Assembly: GCA_963799045.1 (NCBI GenBank)
Contig: CAWCVN010000001.1
Coordinates: 1,043,002-1,107,001, forward strand
Reading direction: 5' to 3'
Source of the DNA: DASRSS01 sp963799045
Lineage (GTDB): Bacteria; Actinomycetota; Actinomycetes; Mycobacteriales; Jatrophihabitantaceae
DNA length: 64,000 nt
In this document: positions 33,310 through 42,510 of the stretch, one piece after another
How the letters are laid out: every line of letters begins with the position of its first letter
Numbering within the stretch: the stretch's first letter is position 1
The notes under the pieces: generated by a model
The model's input: only the letters and a program-made list of their open reading frames with translations
Databases searched by the model: none
What the model was told of the DNA's origin: nothing
Made by a program: the position numbers and the translations under genes

Positions 33310-34764
33310 TCAGGCGTTCTTGAGCTCGTGCGCCTTGCGCTCGAGGTCCTCGATGCCGCCGCACATGAAGAACGCCTGTTCCGGGTAGCTGTCGAAGTCG
33401 CCGTTGCACAGCCGCTTGAACGCGTCGATCGTCTCCTCGACCGGGACGAACGAGCCGGGGATACCGGTGAACTGCTCGGCGACGAACGTGTTCTGGGACA
33501 GGAACCGCTCGATCCGCCGGGCCCGCTGCACCGTGATCTTGTCCTCTTCGGACAGCTCGTCGATACCGAGGATGGCGATGATGTCCTGCAGTTCCTTGTA
33601 CCGCTGCAGGATCTGCTTGGTCCGCTGGGCGACGTCGTAGTGCTCCTGACCGATGTACTGCGCGTCCAGGATTCGCGACGTGGAGTCCAGCGGGTCGACG
33701 GCCGGGTAGATGCCCTTTTCCGAGATCGGCCGGCTCAGGACGGTGGTCGCGTCGAGGTGCGCGAACGTCGTGTGCGGCGCGGGGTCGGTGATGTCGTCGG
33801 CGGGAACGTAGATCGCCTGCATCGAGGTGATCGAGTGACCACGCGTGGAGGTGATGCGCTCCTGCAGCTGGCCCATCTCGTCGGCCAGCGTGGGCTGGTA
33901 ACCCACCGCGGAGGGCATGCGGCCGAGCAGCGTGGAGACCTCGGAACCGGCCTGCGTGAACCGGAAGATGTTGTCGATGAACAGCAGCACGTCCTGGCCC
34001 TGGACGTCGCGGAAGTACTCCGCCATCGTCAGCGCGGACAGCGCCACGCGCAGCCGGGTCCCCGGGGGCTCGTCCATCTGGCCGAAGACCAGCGCAGTCT
34101 TCTCCAGCACGCCGGACTCGGTCATCTCGGTGATGAGGTCGTTGCCCTCACGGGTACGCTCCCCGACACCGGCGAACACGGACACACCACCGAAGTTCTC
34201 GGCGACGCGATAGATCATCTCCTGGATGAGCACCGTCTTGCCGACACCGGCGCCGCCGAACAGGCCGATCTTGCCACCGGTCACGTACGGCGTGAGCAGG
34301 TCGATGACCTTGATGCCGGTCGCGAACATCTCGGTCTTCGACTCGAGCTGGTCGAACGGGGGCGGGTCGCGGTGGATCGGCCAGCGCTCCTTGACGTCGA
34401 GCTTGTCGATCGTGGTGTCCAGCGGCTCACCGAGGGCGTTGAACACGTGGCCCTTGGTCACGTCGCCCACCGGCACGCTGATCGCCGCCCCGGTGTCGAC
34501 GACCTCGGCGCCGCGGACCAGGCCGTCGGTCGGTTGCAGCGCGATGGCACGGATCATGTCGTCGCCGATGTGCTGGGCAACCTCCAGGGTGAGCGTCTTG
34601 GACAGCTCACCGAGGGAGATCTCGGTCGTGAGCGCGTTGTAGAGCTCCGGAATCGCATTGCGCCCGAACTCCACGTCCACGACCGGGCCGATCACCCGGA
34701 CCACACGGCCGTTGGCCGCGCCGGGCGTCTCATTGACGGTCTCACGATCGAACAAAGTCGTCAT
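33310..34764 (-). CDS. atpD: ATP synthase beta subunit
   Basis: A 484-aa catalytic F1 subunit. The P-loop is GGAGVGKTVLIQEMI, the catalytic Glu lies in GVGERTREGNDL, and LFIDNIFRFTQAGSEVSTLLGRMPSAVGYQPTLADEMG is the DELSEED-proximal nucleotide region. DELSEEDKITVQRARR gives the lever motif in its canonical form. It starts 5 bp after the atpG stop. Confidence 0.98.
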   Translation of the reverse strand: MTTLFDRETVNETPGAANGRVVRVIGPVVDVEFGRNAIPELYNALTTEISLGELSKTLTLEVAQHIGDDMIRAIALQPTDGLVRGAEVVDTGAAISVPVGDVTKGHVFNALGEPLDTTIDKLDVKERWPIHRDPPPFDQLESKTEMFATGIKVIDLLTPYVTGGKIGLFGGAGVGKTVLIQEMIYRVAENFGGVSVFAGVGERTREGNDLITEMTESGVLEKTALVFGQMDEPPGTRLRVALSALTMAEYFRDVQGQDVLLFIDNIFRFTQAGSEVSTLLGRMPSAVGYQPTLADEMGQLQERITSTRGHSITSMQAIYVPADDITDPAPHTTFAHLDATTVLSRPISEKGIYPAVDPLDSTSRILDAQYIGQEHYDVAQRTKQILQRYKELQDIIAILGIDELSEEDKITVQRARRIERFLSQNTFVAEQFTGIPGSFVPVEETIDAFKRLCNGDFDSYPEQAFFMCGGIEDLERKAHELKNA

Positions 34765-34769
34765 GGGCT

Positions 34770-35738
34770 CTACTCTTCACTTCCTGCTGCGGCGAGAGCG
34801 TCGGCGCCGCCGACGATCTCGCTGATCTCCTGGGTGATCTCCGCCTGCCGAGCTTGGTTCGCCAGGCGGGTGTAAGTGCGAATCAATTCGGTCGCGTTGT
34901 CCGACGCCGACTTCATCGCGCGGCGCCGGGCCGCCGATTCCGAGGCTGCCGACTCGAGCAGACCGGAGAAGATCCGGGCCATGACGTAGCGCGGCAGCAG
35001 CGCCGCGATCAACCTGTCCGGCTCGGGTTCGAACTCGTAGGAAGCGCTCTCGCCCGGGCTGGACGCCTCGCCGTCGCCCGACTCGCTCGCATCGGCCTCG
35101 GCCACAAGATCCTTCACCGGAGCAACCAGAGCTGCCACGGGCGTCTGCGTGACGCTATTGCGGAACTCCGTGAACACGACATAGAGCTCGTCGATGCTCT
35201 CGCCCGCCGCCTCGGCAGGCTCGCCGCCGTCGCCCGGCGCCTCGGCGCCGGCCATCAACGCGTCGACCACCGCCTGCGCGGCCGGACGGGCGTGCTCGAA
35301 GTCGGGCTGTTCGGAGAAGCCTGTCCACGAGCCGGCGAGCGGGATGTTCCGGAAGTTGAAGTACACCAGCCCCTTGCGGCCGATGACGTACCGGACGACC
35401 TCGCGGCCTTCCCGGGTGAGGCGGCTGGCCAGATCGTTCGCCGTCTTGATCACGTTGGCGTTGTAGCCACCGGCCAGTCCGCGGTCGCTCGTGATGAGCA
35501 GGATCCCGGTGCGGCGCGGCTCCGCCACCCCCGAAAGCATCGGGTGTCGCACCGACGAGTCCTTGCTCAGCTCCCCGATCGCGCGCGTCAGTTCCTGCGT
35601 GTACGGGCGCGACGCGAGCATCCGCGTCTGTGCCTTGACGATGCGCGACGCAGCGATGAGCTCCATCGCTTTCGTGATCTTCTTCGTCGACTCGACCGAC
35701 CTGATCCGGCGGCGATAGACGCGAAGTTCGGCGCCCAC
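34770..35738 (-). CDS. atpG: ATP synthase gamma subunit
   Basis: A 322-aa central-stalk subunit: the N-terminal helix GAELRVYRRRIRSVESTKKITKAMELIAASRI and C-terminal helix MKSASDNATELIRTYTRLANQARQAEITQEISEIVGGA form the coiled coil. It is longer than the roughly 290 aa of most bacteria because of two acidic Glu/Ala/Gly-rich insertions (around GAEAPGDGGEPAEAAGES and EADASESGDGEASSPGES). Insertions in gamma are also known from mycobacteria, where they affect ATPase control, but these look different. Confidence 0.97.
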   Translation of the reverse strand: MGAELRVYRRRIRSVESTKKITKAMELIAASRIVKAQTRMLASRPYTQELTRAIGELSKDSSVRHPMLSGVAEPRRTGILLITSDRGLAGGYNANVIKTANDLASRLTREGREVVRYVIGRKGLVYFNFRNIPLAGSWTGFSEQPDFEHARPAAQAVVDALMAGAEAPGDGGEPAEAAGESIDELYVVFTEFRNSVTQTPVAALVAPVKDLVAEADASESGDGEASSPGESASYEFEPEPDRLIAALLPRYVMARIFSGLLESAASESAARRRAMKSASDNATELIRTYTRLANQARQAEITQEISEIVGGADALAAAGSEE

Positions 35739-35742
35739 GGCG

Positions 35743-37302
35743 CTAGCCCGCCGCCGACGCGGAAGGCTGGAACTGCTGCTTGAACTCGTCGACCAGCTTC
35801 TCCAGACGCGTGGCGGTGTCGTCGTCGAACTTCTTCAGCGTCGGCAGCAGGTCGAGCAGCTCCTGATCGTGGTGTGCGACCCAGGAGAGCAGGTCGGCCT
35901 CGAACCGGCGGATGTCGGCCACGTCGACATCGTCGAGCTTGCCCGTCGTTCCCGCCCAGATCGAGACGATCTCCTTGCCCACCGGGAACGGTGAGGACGC
36001 GGGCTGCTTGAGCAGCTCGACCAGGCGAGCGCCGCGCGCCAGCTGTTGCTGGCTGGCCTTGTCCAGGTCCGAGCCGAACGCCGCGAAAGCCTCCAGCTCG
36101 CGGTACTGCGCGAGGTCCACCCGCAGCCGGCCGGCGACGTCCTTCATCGCCTTCGGCTGCGCCGACCCGCCGACCCGCGAGACCGAGATGCCGACGTTGA
36201 TGGCGGGGCGGACACCCGCGTTGAACAGGTCGGTCTCCAGGAAGCACTGGCCGTCGGTGATGGAGATGACGTTCGTCGGGATGTAGGCCGACACGTCGTT
36301 GCCCTTGGTCTCGATGACGGGCAGACCGGTCATCGACCCGCCGCCAAGCTCCTCGGAGAGCTTCGCGCAGCGCTCGAGCAACCGGCTGTGCAGGTAGAAC
36401 ACGTCGCCCGGGTAGGCCTCGCGGCCCGGCGGCCGGCGCAGCAGGAGGGAGACGGCACGGTAGGCCTCGGCCTGCTTGGTGAGGTCGTCGAACACGATCA
36501 GGACGTGCATGCCCTGGTACATCCAGTGCTGGCCGATGGCCGACCCGGTGTACGGCGCGAGGTACTTGAAGCCCGCCGAGTCCGAGGCAGGTGCCGCGAC
36601 GATCGTGGTGTACTCCATCGCGCCGGCGGCCTCGAGGGTCTGCTTCGCGGCCGCGATCGTCGAGCCCTTCTGGCCGATCGCGACGTAGATGCAGCGCACC
36701 TGCTTGCTCGGGTCGCCGGTCTTCCAGTTGTCCCGCTGGTTGATGATCGCGTCCAGACAGACGGTGGTCTTGCCGGTCTGCCGGTCGCCGATGATCAGCT
36801 GACGCTGGCCGCGGCCGATCGCCGTCATGGCGTCGATCGCCTTGATGCCGGTCAGCAGCGGCTCGCGGACCTCCTGGCGCTGGACCACGGATGGCGCCTG
36901 CAGCTCGAGCGCACGGCGCGCCTCCGTCGCGATCTCGCCCTGGCCGTCGATCGGGAGGCCGAGCGGATTCACGACGCGGCCCAGGTAGCCGTCACCGACC
37001 GGCACCGAGAGGATCTCGCCGGTGCGCTTGACCTGCTGGCCCTCCTCGATCGCGGAGGCGTCACCCAGGATCACGACGCCGATGTCACGCACATCGAGGT
37101 TCAGCGCGATACCCAGCGTCCCGCCCTCGAACTCCAGGAGCTCGTTGGTCATGGTGCTCGGCAGACCCTCGACGCGGGCGATACCGTCGCCGGTCTCGGC
37201 GACCACGCCGACCTCCTCGCGGGAGGCTTGCGCCGAGTAGGACGCGACGTAGCTCTCGAGCGCGCTCCGGATCTCGTCTGGGGAGATCGTCAGCTCAGCC
37301 AT
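35743..37302 (-). CDS. atpA: ATP synthase alpha subunit
   Basis: A 519-aa non-catalytic F1 subunit with P-loop GDRQTGKTTVCLDAI, AIGQKGSTIAA and the conserved SVSRVGGSAQ near residue 370. The ATG at 37302 overlaps the stop of atpH; a TTG one codon earlier is not needed. AAGGAAG lies upstream. The C-terminal end is shorter than the mycobacterial form, which carries an extra regulatory tail. Confidence 0.98.
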   Translation of the reverse strand: MAELTISPDEIRSALESYVASYSAQASREEVGVVAETGDGIARVEGLPSTMTNELLEFEGGTLGIALNLDVRDIGVVILGDASAIEEGQQVKRTGEILSVPVGDGYLGRVVNPLGLPIDGQGEIATEARRALELQAPSVVQRQEVREPLLTGIKAIDAMTAIGRGQRQLIIGDRQTGKTTVCLDAIINQRDNWKTGDPSKQVRCIYVAIGQKGSTIAAAKQTLEAAGAMEYTTIVAAPASDSAGFKYLAPYTGSAIGQHWMYQGMHVLIVFDDLTKQAEAYRAVSLLLRRPPGREAYPGDVFYLHSRLLERCAKLSEELGGGSMTGLPVIETKGNDVSAYIPTNVISITDGQCFLETDLFNAGVRPAINVGISVSRVGGSAQPKAMKDVAGRLRVDLAQYRELEAFAAFGSDLDKASQQQLARGARLVELLKQPASSPFPVGKEIVSIWAGTTGKLDDVDVADIRRFEADLLSWVAHHDQELLDLLPTLKKFDDDTATRLEKLVDEFKQQFQPSASAAG

Positions 37303-38174
37303 CAATGTCTTCCTTGCCTAGTACGGGATTCAATGGGTTGCCTGGTGGTGTGGCCGGCGAGGGCCAGGTGCGCGGAGGCGATCCGGGCCGCGACGCTGCC
37401 GTCGATGACCTCGTCCCCGATGCGGATGACCAGCCCGCCCCGGATCGACGGGGTCACCGCCGTGCGGATCGTGATCGCTCGCCCGTAGACCTCCGACAGG
37501 GTCTGCTCCAACTGCCGGCACTGCTCGCTCGTCAGCTCGACCGCCGACAGCACGCGTGCCATCGAACGCGACTGCCGCATCGCGGCCTCCTCGAGCAGGC
37601 CGTCGATCGCGAACGTCAGCGTGTGCTTGCGCTGGCTGCGGATCGCGTGCTCGAGCAGGTCAGCGGTGATCGGGTGCGCCTTGCCGTCGAGCACGCGATG
37701 CAATAGGCCTATGCGGCGGGTCGGATCGATCGGCTTCTCGTCCAGCTGCACTGCCAGCTCGGACTCGCGGTCGAGGATCCGCTCGAACCGGAACAGCTCG
37801 TCGACGACGCGTTCGAGCACCTGATCGCGCTCGGCGGCGGCGAACAGAGCGTCGTCACCCGCGGTCTCGAGCGCATCGCACATGTCCCACGGCGAGGACC
37901 AACGCTCGCGGACGATCACCTGCGCGATCTCGAGAGCCGGAGCGTCGATCTTGCCGCGAAGCAGTGACGCGAGCAGCTCTGCTCGGCGGCCCGCGTCGGT
38001 CGCAGGATCTCCGAGGGACCTGCGGACCCGCGGCAGCTCGACCAACGCGCCGGCGACCGCGTAGAGGTCTGCCGCGATGGTGCGCAGTGCGTCCGAGGAC
38101 CCGGCGCCATCGATGACCGCGCCCTTCTGGGTCCGCACCTGCTCTGCCGCGGACCGGCTCGCCGAGTGCATCAT
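37302..38174 (-). CDS. atpH: ATP synthase delta subunit
   Basis: A 290-aa peripheral-stalk protein of the OSCP/delta family. The C-terminal signature is VELTSEQCRQLEQTLSEVYGRAITIRTAVTPSIRGGLVIRIGDEVIDGSV. At 290 residues it is longer than the E. coli delta (177), as usual in actinobacteria, but it is not the b-delta fusion of mycobacteria (about 445 aa), because a separate atpF follows. Its start overlaps the atpF stop (ATGA). Confidence 0.96.
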   Translation of the reverse strand: MMHSASRSAAEQVRTQKGAVIDGAGSSDALRTIAADLYAVAGALVELPRVRRSLGDPATDAGRRAELLASLLRGKIDAPALEIAQVIVRERWSSPWDMCDALETAGDDALFAAAERDQVLERVVDELFRFERILDRESELAVQLDEKPIDPTRRIGLLHRVLDGKAHPITADLLEHAIRSQRKHTLTFAIDGLLEEAAMRQSRSMARVLSAVELTSEQCRQLEQTLSEVYGRAITIRTAVTPSIRGGLVIRIGDEVIDGSVAARIASAHLALAGHTTRQPIESRTRQGRH

Positions 38175-38722
38175 GCGTTCGAACCCGCCCCTGCCTCGGA
38201 CTCATCGCGACGACGCAGGTCGGCCAGGAACGAGTCCACGGTCGCGCGGACCTGGGCGTCGTCGGCCAATCGCTGCTCGATGATCTTCTCGGACAGCTCG
38301 ACCGCCAGCGTGCCGATCTCGGTACGCAACTCGCGCACGATCGAGCTGCGCTGCAGCGCCAGCTGCTCGGCGCCGCGAGACACGATCCGGGCCTGTTCCT
38401 CCTGCGCCTGGTCGCGCATTTCCTCGGCCATGCGCTGCGCCTCCGAGCGGGCCTCTTCGCGGATCTTGGCCGCCGTCGTCCGCGCCTCGGTCAGCGCGTT
38501 CTGGTAAGCAGCCTCGGCCTCCGCGAGCTTCTCGCGAGCCCGGTCCGCGTCCTCCGCCTGCTGACGGATCATCTCCTGACGCTCGCGCATCGGGCCCTGG
38601 ATGTACGGAACGATGTACTTCCAGATGATGCCGAGGATGATCAAGAACGCGATGAGCTCGGCGATGAACGTCCCGTTGGGCAACAGGAAGTTGCCCGAGG
38701 CGACCACCTCGTGCTTCGCCAT
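38171..38722 (-). CDS. atpF: ATP synthase b subunit
   Basis: A 183-aa stator subunit: one membrane helix (about residues 15-38, GTFIAELIAFLIILGIIWKY) followed by a long charged coiled coil (REKLAEAEAAYQNALTEARTTAAKIREEARSEAQRMAEEM). It dimerises and holds delta and F1 against rotation. It starts 8 bp after atpE. Confidence 0.97.
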   Translation of the reverse strand: MAKHEVVASGNFLLPNGTFIAELIAFLIILGIIWKYIVPYIQGPMRERQEMIRQQAEDADRAREKLAEAEAAYQNALTEARTTAAKIREEARSEAQRMAEEMRDQAQEEQARIVSRGAEQLALQRSSIVRELRTEIGTLAVELSEKIIEQRLADDAQVRATVDSFLADLRRRDESEAGAGSNA

Positions 38723-38730
38723 GATCGAAC

Positions 38731-38991
38731 TCAGCCCTTGGCGAGGACGAAGACGAACAGCACTGCGAAGACGAGGTTGATGAAGTACATCGCCTCGACC
38801 AGGCCGACCGTCAGGAAGAACAGCGTCGTGAGGCGACCCTGGGCCTCGGGCTGACGGGCCACGCCGGCGATCAGCTGGCTACCGGCCAGACCGTCACCGA
38901 TCGCGGCGCCGACAGCACCGCCGCCGAGCGCCAGACCGCCGCCGGCGAAGCCGCCGGCGAGCTCAATCGCCTTCTGAGTGCTTGCTGCCAT
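38731..38991 (-). CDS. atpE: ATP synthase c subunit
   Basis: An 86-aa proteolipid of the rotor ring, a hairpin of two membrane helices. The loop is ARQPEAQGRL and the proton-carrying Glu lies in FLTVGLVEAMYFINL. Helix 1 has the Gly-rich packing motif GGGLALGGGAVGAAIGDG. No sodium-type ligand set is apparent, so proton coupling is expected. Confidence 0.98.
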   Translation of the reverse strand: MAASTQKAIELAGGFAGGGLALGGGAVGAAIGDGLAGSQLIAGVARQPEAQGRLTTLFFLTVGLVEAMYFINLVFAVLFVFVLAKG

Positions 38992-39051
38992 GTTCTCGTC
39001 AGTTCCCTTCGGGGTTGTTGTACGTGTCAGAGCGTCTGGGAAGCCGGCAGA

Positions 39052-39795
39052 TCAATGCGCACCCTCCTCGACCGGCCGCACGGATGCGAAGTACAAGATC
39101 GTAAGCAGGGCGAAGATGAACGCCTGAATCAGTCCGATGCCGGCGTCGAAGAGCTTCCAGAGCACCTCGGGCGCCCACAGCAGGAACGCCGGGAACAAGG
39201 CGATCAACGAAACCATGATCACCCCGGAGAAGATGTTGCCGAACAGTCGCAGCGCCAGGGTGAGCGGCTTCGCGATCTCCTCGACGATGTTGATCGGCAA
39301 CATGAACCAGTAGGGCTGCACCAGGTGGTGGTAGTACCCGCGGAAGCCCTGCTTGCGCACGCCGGCGATGTGCATCCAGACGATGACCAGCAGCGCGAGC
39401 GCATAGGTCAGGTTCACGTCCGAGGCCGGCGGCGGCATGTACTCGGGGTGATGCCCGGTCGGGATCAGCGCCAGCAGGTTCGCGGTGAGGATGAACAGGA
39501 ACAGCGTTAGCGCCAGCGGCACCACGAACGGCGCCGTCTTGATCCCCAGCGATTCCTCGACCTGCGCCTCGACCTCCGACACCACGGTCTCGAAGAACAG
39601 CTGCAGGCCGTTGGGCTGGCGCACGCTCGCGCGGCGCCGCATCCACAGGCCCAGGCCGATGATGATCGCGCCGGCGACCAGGGTGCCGAGAATCGTGTCG
39701 ACGTCGAAGGTCATCCCGAACAGGTGCCATTCGATGTGGGCGCCCACCTCGACATTGATGGCTACGGGGTGCGTGGTCATCATCTCGTCAGTCAT
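39052..39795 (-). CDS. atpB: ATP synthase a subunit
   Basis: A 247-aa membrane subunit providing the proton half-channels. The essential Arg is in LTLALRLFGNIFSGVIM, and conserved segments include LTLFLFILTANLLALIP and FIFALLTILYFASV. About five to six helices are visible. It lies 4 bp after the atpI-like gene and 60 bp before atpE. Confidence 0.97.
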   Translation of the reverse strand: MTDEMMTTHPVAINVEVGAHIEWHLFGMTFDVDTILGTLVAGAIIIGLGLWMRRRASVRQPNGLQLFFETVVSEVEAQVEESLGIKTAPFVVPLALTLFLFILTANLLALIPTGHHPEYMPPPASDVNLTYALALLVIVWMHIAGVRKQGFRGYYHHLVQPYWFMLPINIVEEIAKPLTLALRLFGNIFSGVIMVSLIALFPAFLLWAPEVLWKLFDAGIGLIQAFIFALLTILYFASVRPVEEGAH

Positions 39796-39799
39796 CCAT

Positions 39800-40198
39800 T
39801 CACGACGGCCGCAGGCTTCGGAACACCGGAAGCGCTGCGCCGACCAACATGATCACGTGGAAGACCGCCAGGCCCGCGAACACCGCGAGGCCCGCCGGCC
39901 GCACCAGCAGCGCGCAGCAGACGGCGATCAGGGTGATCGCTGCCAGGCGCGTCATCACACCGCGCCGGAACTGCTTGGTGCTGATGGATTCATCCGCCCC
40001 GTACCGCAGTACGGAACGCTGCAAGAGGCTGTTGTTCACCGCGCCCAGGCCGAGTCCGACGCAGCCAAAGACGGCCATCAGCGGGTGCCCACTGAGCGAG
40101 AGCACGATGATGGCGACAACACCCAGCGCGGTGCTCACGATGACCGCGCGGCGAAGGTTCGCCGCCGCGGACACCGGTGTGTACGCCTCCGGTTGCAC
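39800..40198 (-). CDS. ATP synthase protein I-like membrane protein
   Basis: A 132-aa protein with four hydrophobic helices (AVIVSTALGVVAIIVLSL, MAVFGCVGLGLGAVNN, LAAITLIAVCCALLV and LAVFAGLAVFHVIMLVG). It occupies the AtpI position, directly before atpB (Rv1303 in M. tuberculosis). AtpI proteins help assemble the c-ring or transport Mg2+, but this divergent actinobacterial group is poorly characterised. The GTG start follows GGAGAG. Confidence 0.8.
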   Translation of the reverse strand: MQPEAYTPVSAAANLRRAVIVSTALGVVAIIVLSLSGHPLMAVFGCVGLGLGAVNNSLLQRSVLRYGADESISTKQFRRGVMTRLAAITLIAVCCALLVRPAGLAVFAGLAVFHVIMLVGAALPVFRSLRPS

Positions 40199-40228
40199 GA
40201 GCGCTCTCCGTTCAGGTGGTTGCCTGGA

Positions 40229-40491
40229 TCAGTTCTTCAGGTACTTGCGGAATTCGGTTATGGCGTACCAGCACGCTGCGACGAGTCCCAGCGCGAGGCC
40301 GATGAGGATGAATAGGGGCGAGGTATCGAGAAGCGAGTCGACCAACCATCCGGCGGCGACGCCTGCAGCGAACATTGCGGCGAGCACCGCCCCCATGCCG
40401 AGCAGGCTCAGCCACGTGGGGCCGCCGCCGGCATCCGGCGATGATCTGGTCGTCAGCCGACCTTCGGCGCCCGCGTGCCGAAATCACTCAC
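40229..40491 (-). CDS. AtpZ-like small membrane protein, apparent frameshift
   Basis: Too short and broken to stand out, but clear by reading. GTG 40491 follows AAGGAG at 6 nt and encodes MSDFGTRAPKVG, then meets TGA near 40455. In the next frame an uninterrupted AtpZ/AtpI-family sequence follows: TWLSLLGMGAVLAAMFAAGV, then AAGWLVDSLLDTSPLFILIG and AWYAITEFRKYLKN-type ending (WYAITEFRKYLKN). Two helices and the terminal FRKYLK are typical of AtpZ, the small gene heading ATP synthase operons. One single-base indel would join the parts. It is the first gene of the operon. Confidence 0.6.
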
Positions 40492-40608
40492 AGGCAACTC
40501 CTTGGGGTCGAAGGCAACATGTGCGTTGCGGTCAGCTCTAAGGTTGCGAGGCCCGCTGGGCCTTGACTGACGGTGACTTTTCGCCTGCCGTCCTCGATTG
40601 AGGCGAAC

Positions 40609-40637
40609 CTATCACAGCTCCGAGCCCCCCTTGACCA
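40609..40637 (-). promoter_or_regulatory. Candidate promoter of the ATP synthase operon
   Basis: On the minus strand TGGTCA (40637-40632) and TGATAG (40614-40609) are 17 bp apart, about 118 bp before the first start of the operon. A hairpin AGGCCC-GCT-GGGCCT (40549-40563) lies in the leader between. Both are weak matches; no better promoter was seen in the wecA-atp gap. Confidence 0.35.
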
Positions 40638-40656
40638 CGGCCCTGGCGGTGTGCTG

Positions 40657-41829
40657 TCAGCCCGTTCCGGTGCTGACGGTCGGGGCCTCGGTGGCGTCCG
40701 GTGCCGGGACGTCCGGAGGCCGATATCGCCGCGTCGGATGCGGGATCAGGGAGATCAGCGCACCGAGCAGCACGCCTGTGCCGAGGGTCAGCAACAGCAC
40801 CCAGGGCTTCTTGACAATGGCGAAACTCACTCCGCCGAAGGCCAGTAGGGCGGCCCAGAAATACAGCAGCAGCACCGCGCGGCGATGGCTGTGCCCGAGT
40901 TCGAGCATCCGGTGATGCAGGTGCCGCTTGTCGGGCGCGAACGGCGACTGCCCGTGCCGTACGCGTCGGACTACCGCGAGCATGAGGTCGAAGAACGGGA
41001 TCACGAGCACGGCGGACGGGATCAGCAGCGGGAGGGCCAGCGGGATGCCCCCCGCAGCGCCGGCGAAGGTCTGGGGATCGGTGCTGGTCGTCGCGGTCGC
41101 CGCGGCGGCCGAGATCATCAGACCGACGAGCATCGAGCCGGAGTCACCCATGAAGATCTTGGCCGGGTAGAAGTTGTGCGGCAGGAAGCCGATGCACGCA
41201 CCGGCGAGGACGGCGCTGAGCAGCGTCGGCGCCGCCGTGATGTCGAAATAGCCCGTCTGACCCAGATGGTACGAGTAGACGAAGAACGCCCCGGCCGCGA
41301 TGGCCGTGACGCCCGCGGCAAGCCCGTCGAGGCCGTCGATGAAGTTGATCGCGTTGATCGTCAGCACGGTCAGGCCGATCGTGACCGGGATCGCGAGGTC
41401 CCGGCCGAGGCTGATCGTGCTGCCGGGCAGGAAGACGAAGGCCAGCTGCACGCCCCCGCGGGTCACCATGATGGCGCTGGCCAGCACCTGGCCGGCCAGC
41501 TTCGTCAACGAATCCAGCTCGAAGCGGTCGTCCAGAACGCCGATGCCGCAAATGATGGCCCCGGCGGCCAGCACCCACTGCAGCTCCGGACCGCTCTCGA
41601 ACGATTCGTGCAGCGTGGGCAGCCGGGCGGCGACGAGCAGCGCAAGTGCAAGCCCACCCATGATCGCGACGCCGCCCATCCGCGGGATCGCCACCGCGTG
41701 CACGTCCCGGTCGCGCGGACGGGCGATCGCGTCGAAGGAGATCGCCAGCCTGCGTGCCAGCGGGGTCAGCACGAATGCACCGGCCGCCGCGATGGCGCCG
41801 ACCAGCAGGTATTCGAGACTGGGATGCAT
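40657..41829 (-). CDS. wecA: Undecaprenyl-phosphate GlcNAc-1-phosphate transferase (WecA/Rfe)
   Basis: A 390-aa polytopic enzyme of the MraY/WecA family that starts lipid-linked glycan synthesis (arabinogalactan linker or teichoic/secondary wall polymer). The Mg2+/catalytic motifs are GVLDDRFELD, NFIDGLDGLAAG, FMGDSGSM and DKRHLHHRML. About eleven membrane helices are visible. Its ATG overlaps the sua5 stop. The same gene (rfe, Rv1302) sits before the atp operon in M. tuberculosis. Confidence 0.93.
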   Translation of the reverse strand: MHPSLEYLLVGAIAAAGAFVLTPLARRLAISFDAIARPRDRDVHAVAIPRMGGVAIMGGLALALLVAARLPTLHESFESGPELQWVLAAGAIICGIGVLDDRFELDSLTKLAGQVLASAIMVTRGGVQLAFVFLPGSTISLGRDLAIPVTIGLTVLTINAINFIDGLDGLAAGVTAIAAGAFFVYSYHLGQTGYFDITAAPTLLSAVLAGACIGFLPHNFYPAKIFMGDSGSMLVGLMISAAAATATTSTDPQTFAGAAGGIPLALPLLIPSAVLVIPFFDLMLAVVRRVRHGQSPFAPDKRHLHHRMLELGHSHRRAVLLLYFWAALLAFGGVSFAIVKKPWVLLLTLGTGVLLGALISLIPHPTRRYRPPDVPAPDATEAPTVSTGTG

Positions 41830-42470
41830 CAGGCCACGATGTCCGGAACCACCTCACGCAACGCCTCGATCCCGACAGCTCCCGCGCGCAGGACGCGCGG
41901 AGCCTCGGCCGTCACGTCGACGATCGTCGATGCTATCCCCGTCTGCGCCGGACCACCGTCCAGGTAGACGGAGACGTCGTCGCCCAGCTGGTCACGCGCC
42001 TGGGCGGCCGTGGTCGCCGGAGGCAGGCCCGAGCGGTTCGCGCTCGAGACGGCCATCGGCCCGGTCGTCTCGAGCAGCTCGATCGCGACGGGGTGCAGCG
42101 GCATCCGGACCGCGACGGTGCCGCGAGCGTCGCCGAGGTCCCAGTTCAGGCTCGGGGCGTGCTCGACAACCAGAGTCAGGCCGCCGGGCCAGAAAGCCTC
42201 CACCAGCGACCGAGTCCGGTCACTGACCGAGGTGACGAGGCCGTCGAGGGTCGACCATGAGCCGACGAGCACCGGGACGGGCATGTCCCGGCCACGGCCC
42301 TTTGCGGCCAGCAGGTCCGCGACGGCCGCGGCGTCGAAGGCGTCGGCGCCGATGCCGTACACGGTGTCGGTAGGCAGGACGACCAGCTGCCCGGAGCTCA
42401 CGCAATGCGCCGCGGACGACAGGGCGGCGGAGCGCACCGTCGGATCGTTGCAGTCATAGAACAGCGCCAC
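41829..42470 (-). CDS. L-threonylcarbamoyladenylate synthase (Sua5/TsaC)
   Basis: A 213-aa YrdC-domain protein that makes threonylcarbamoyl-AMP for t6A37 tRNA modification. Family segments are VVLPTDTVYGIGADA, KGRGRDMPVPVLV, FWPGGLTLVVE, VAVRMPLHP and SSANRSGLPPAT. GTG start. In most actinomycetes prmC (hemK) lies between prfA and this gene; here only 40 bp separate them. Confidence 0.93.
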   Translation of the reverse strand: MALFYDCNDPTVRSAALSSAAHCVSSGQLVVLPTDTVYGIGADAFDAAAVADLLAAKGRGRDMPVPVLVGSWSTLDGLVTSVSDRTRSLVEAFWPGGLTLVVEHAPSLNWDLGDARGTVAVRMPLHPVAIELLETTGPMAVSSANRSGLPPATTAAQARDQLGDDVSVYLDGGPAQTGIASTIVDVTAEAPRVLRAGAVGIEALREVVPDIVA

Positions 42471-42510
42471 GGTCGCTATCCTGCCCTACCCGCCGCGGTC
42501 CGGCCGGCAA

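Noticed and set aside
40212..40487. Arg-rich minus-strand open frame at the head of the atp operon
   Set aside because: A neighbouring frame of the same DNA encodes the AtpZ-like protein with proper helices; this one is its shadow.
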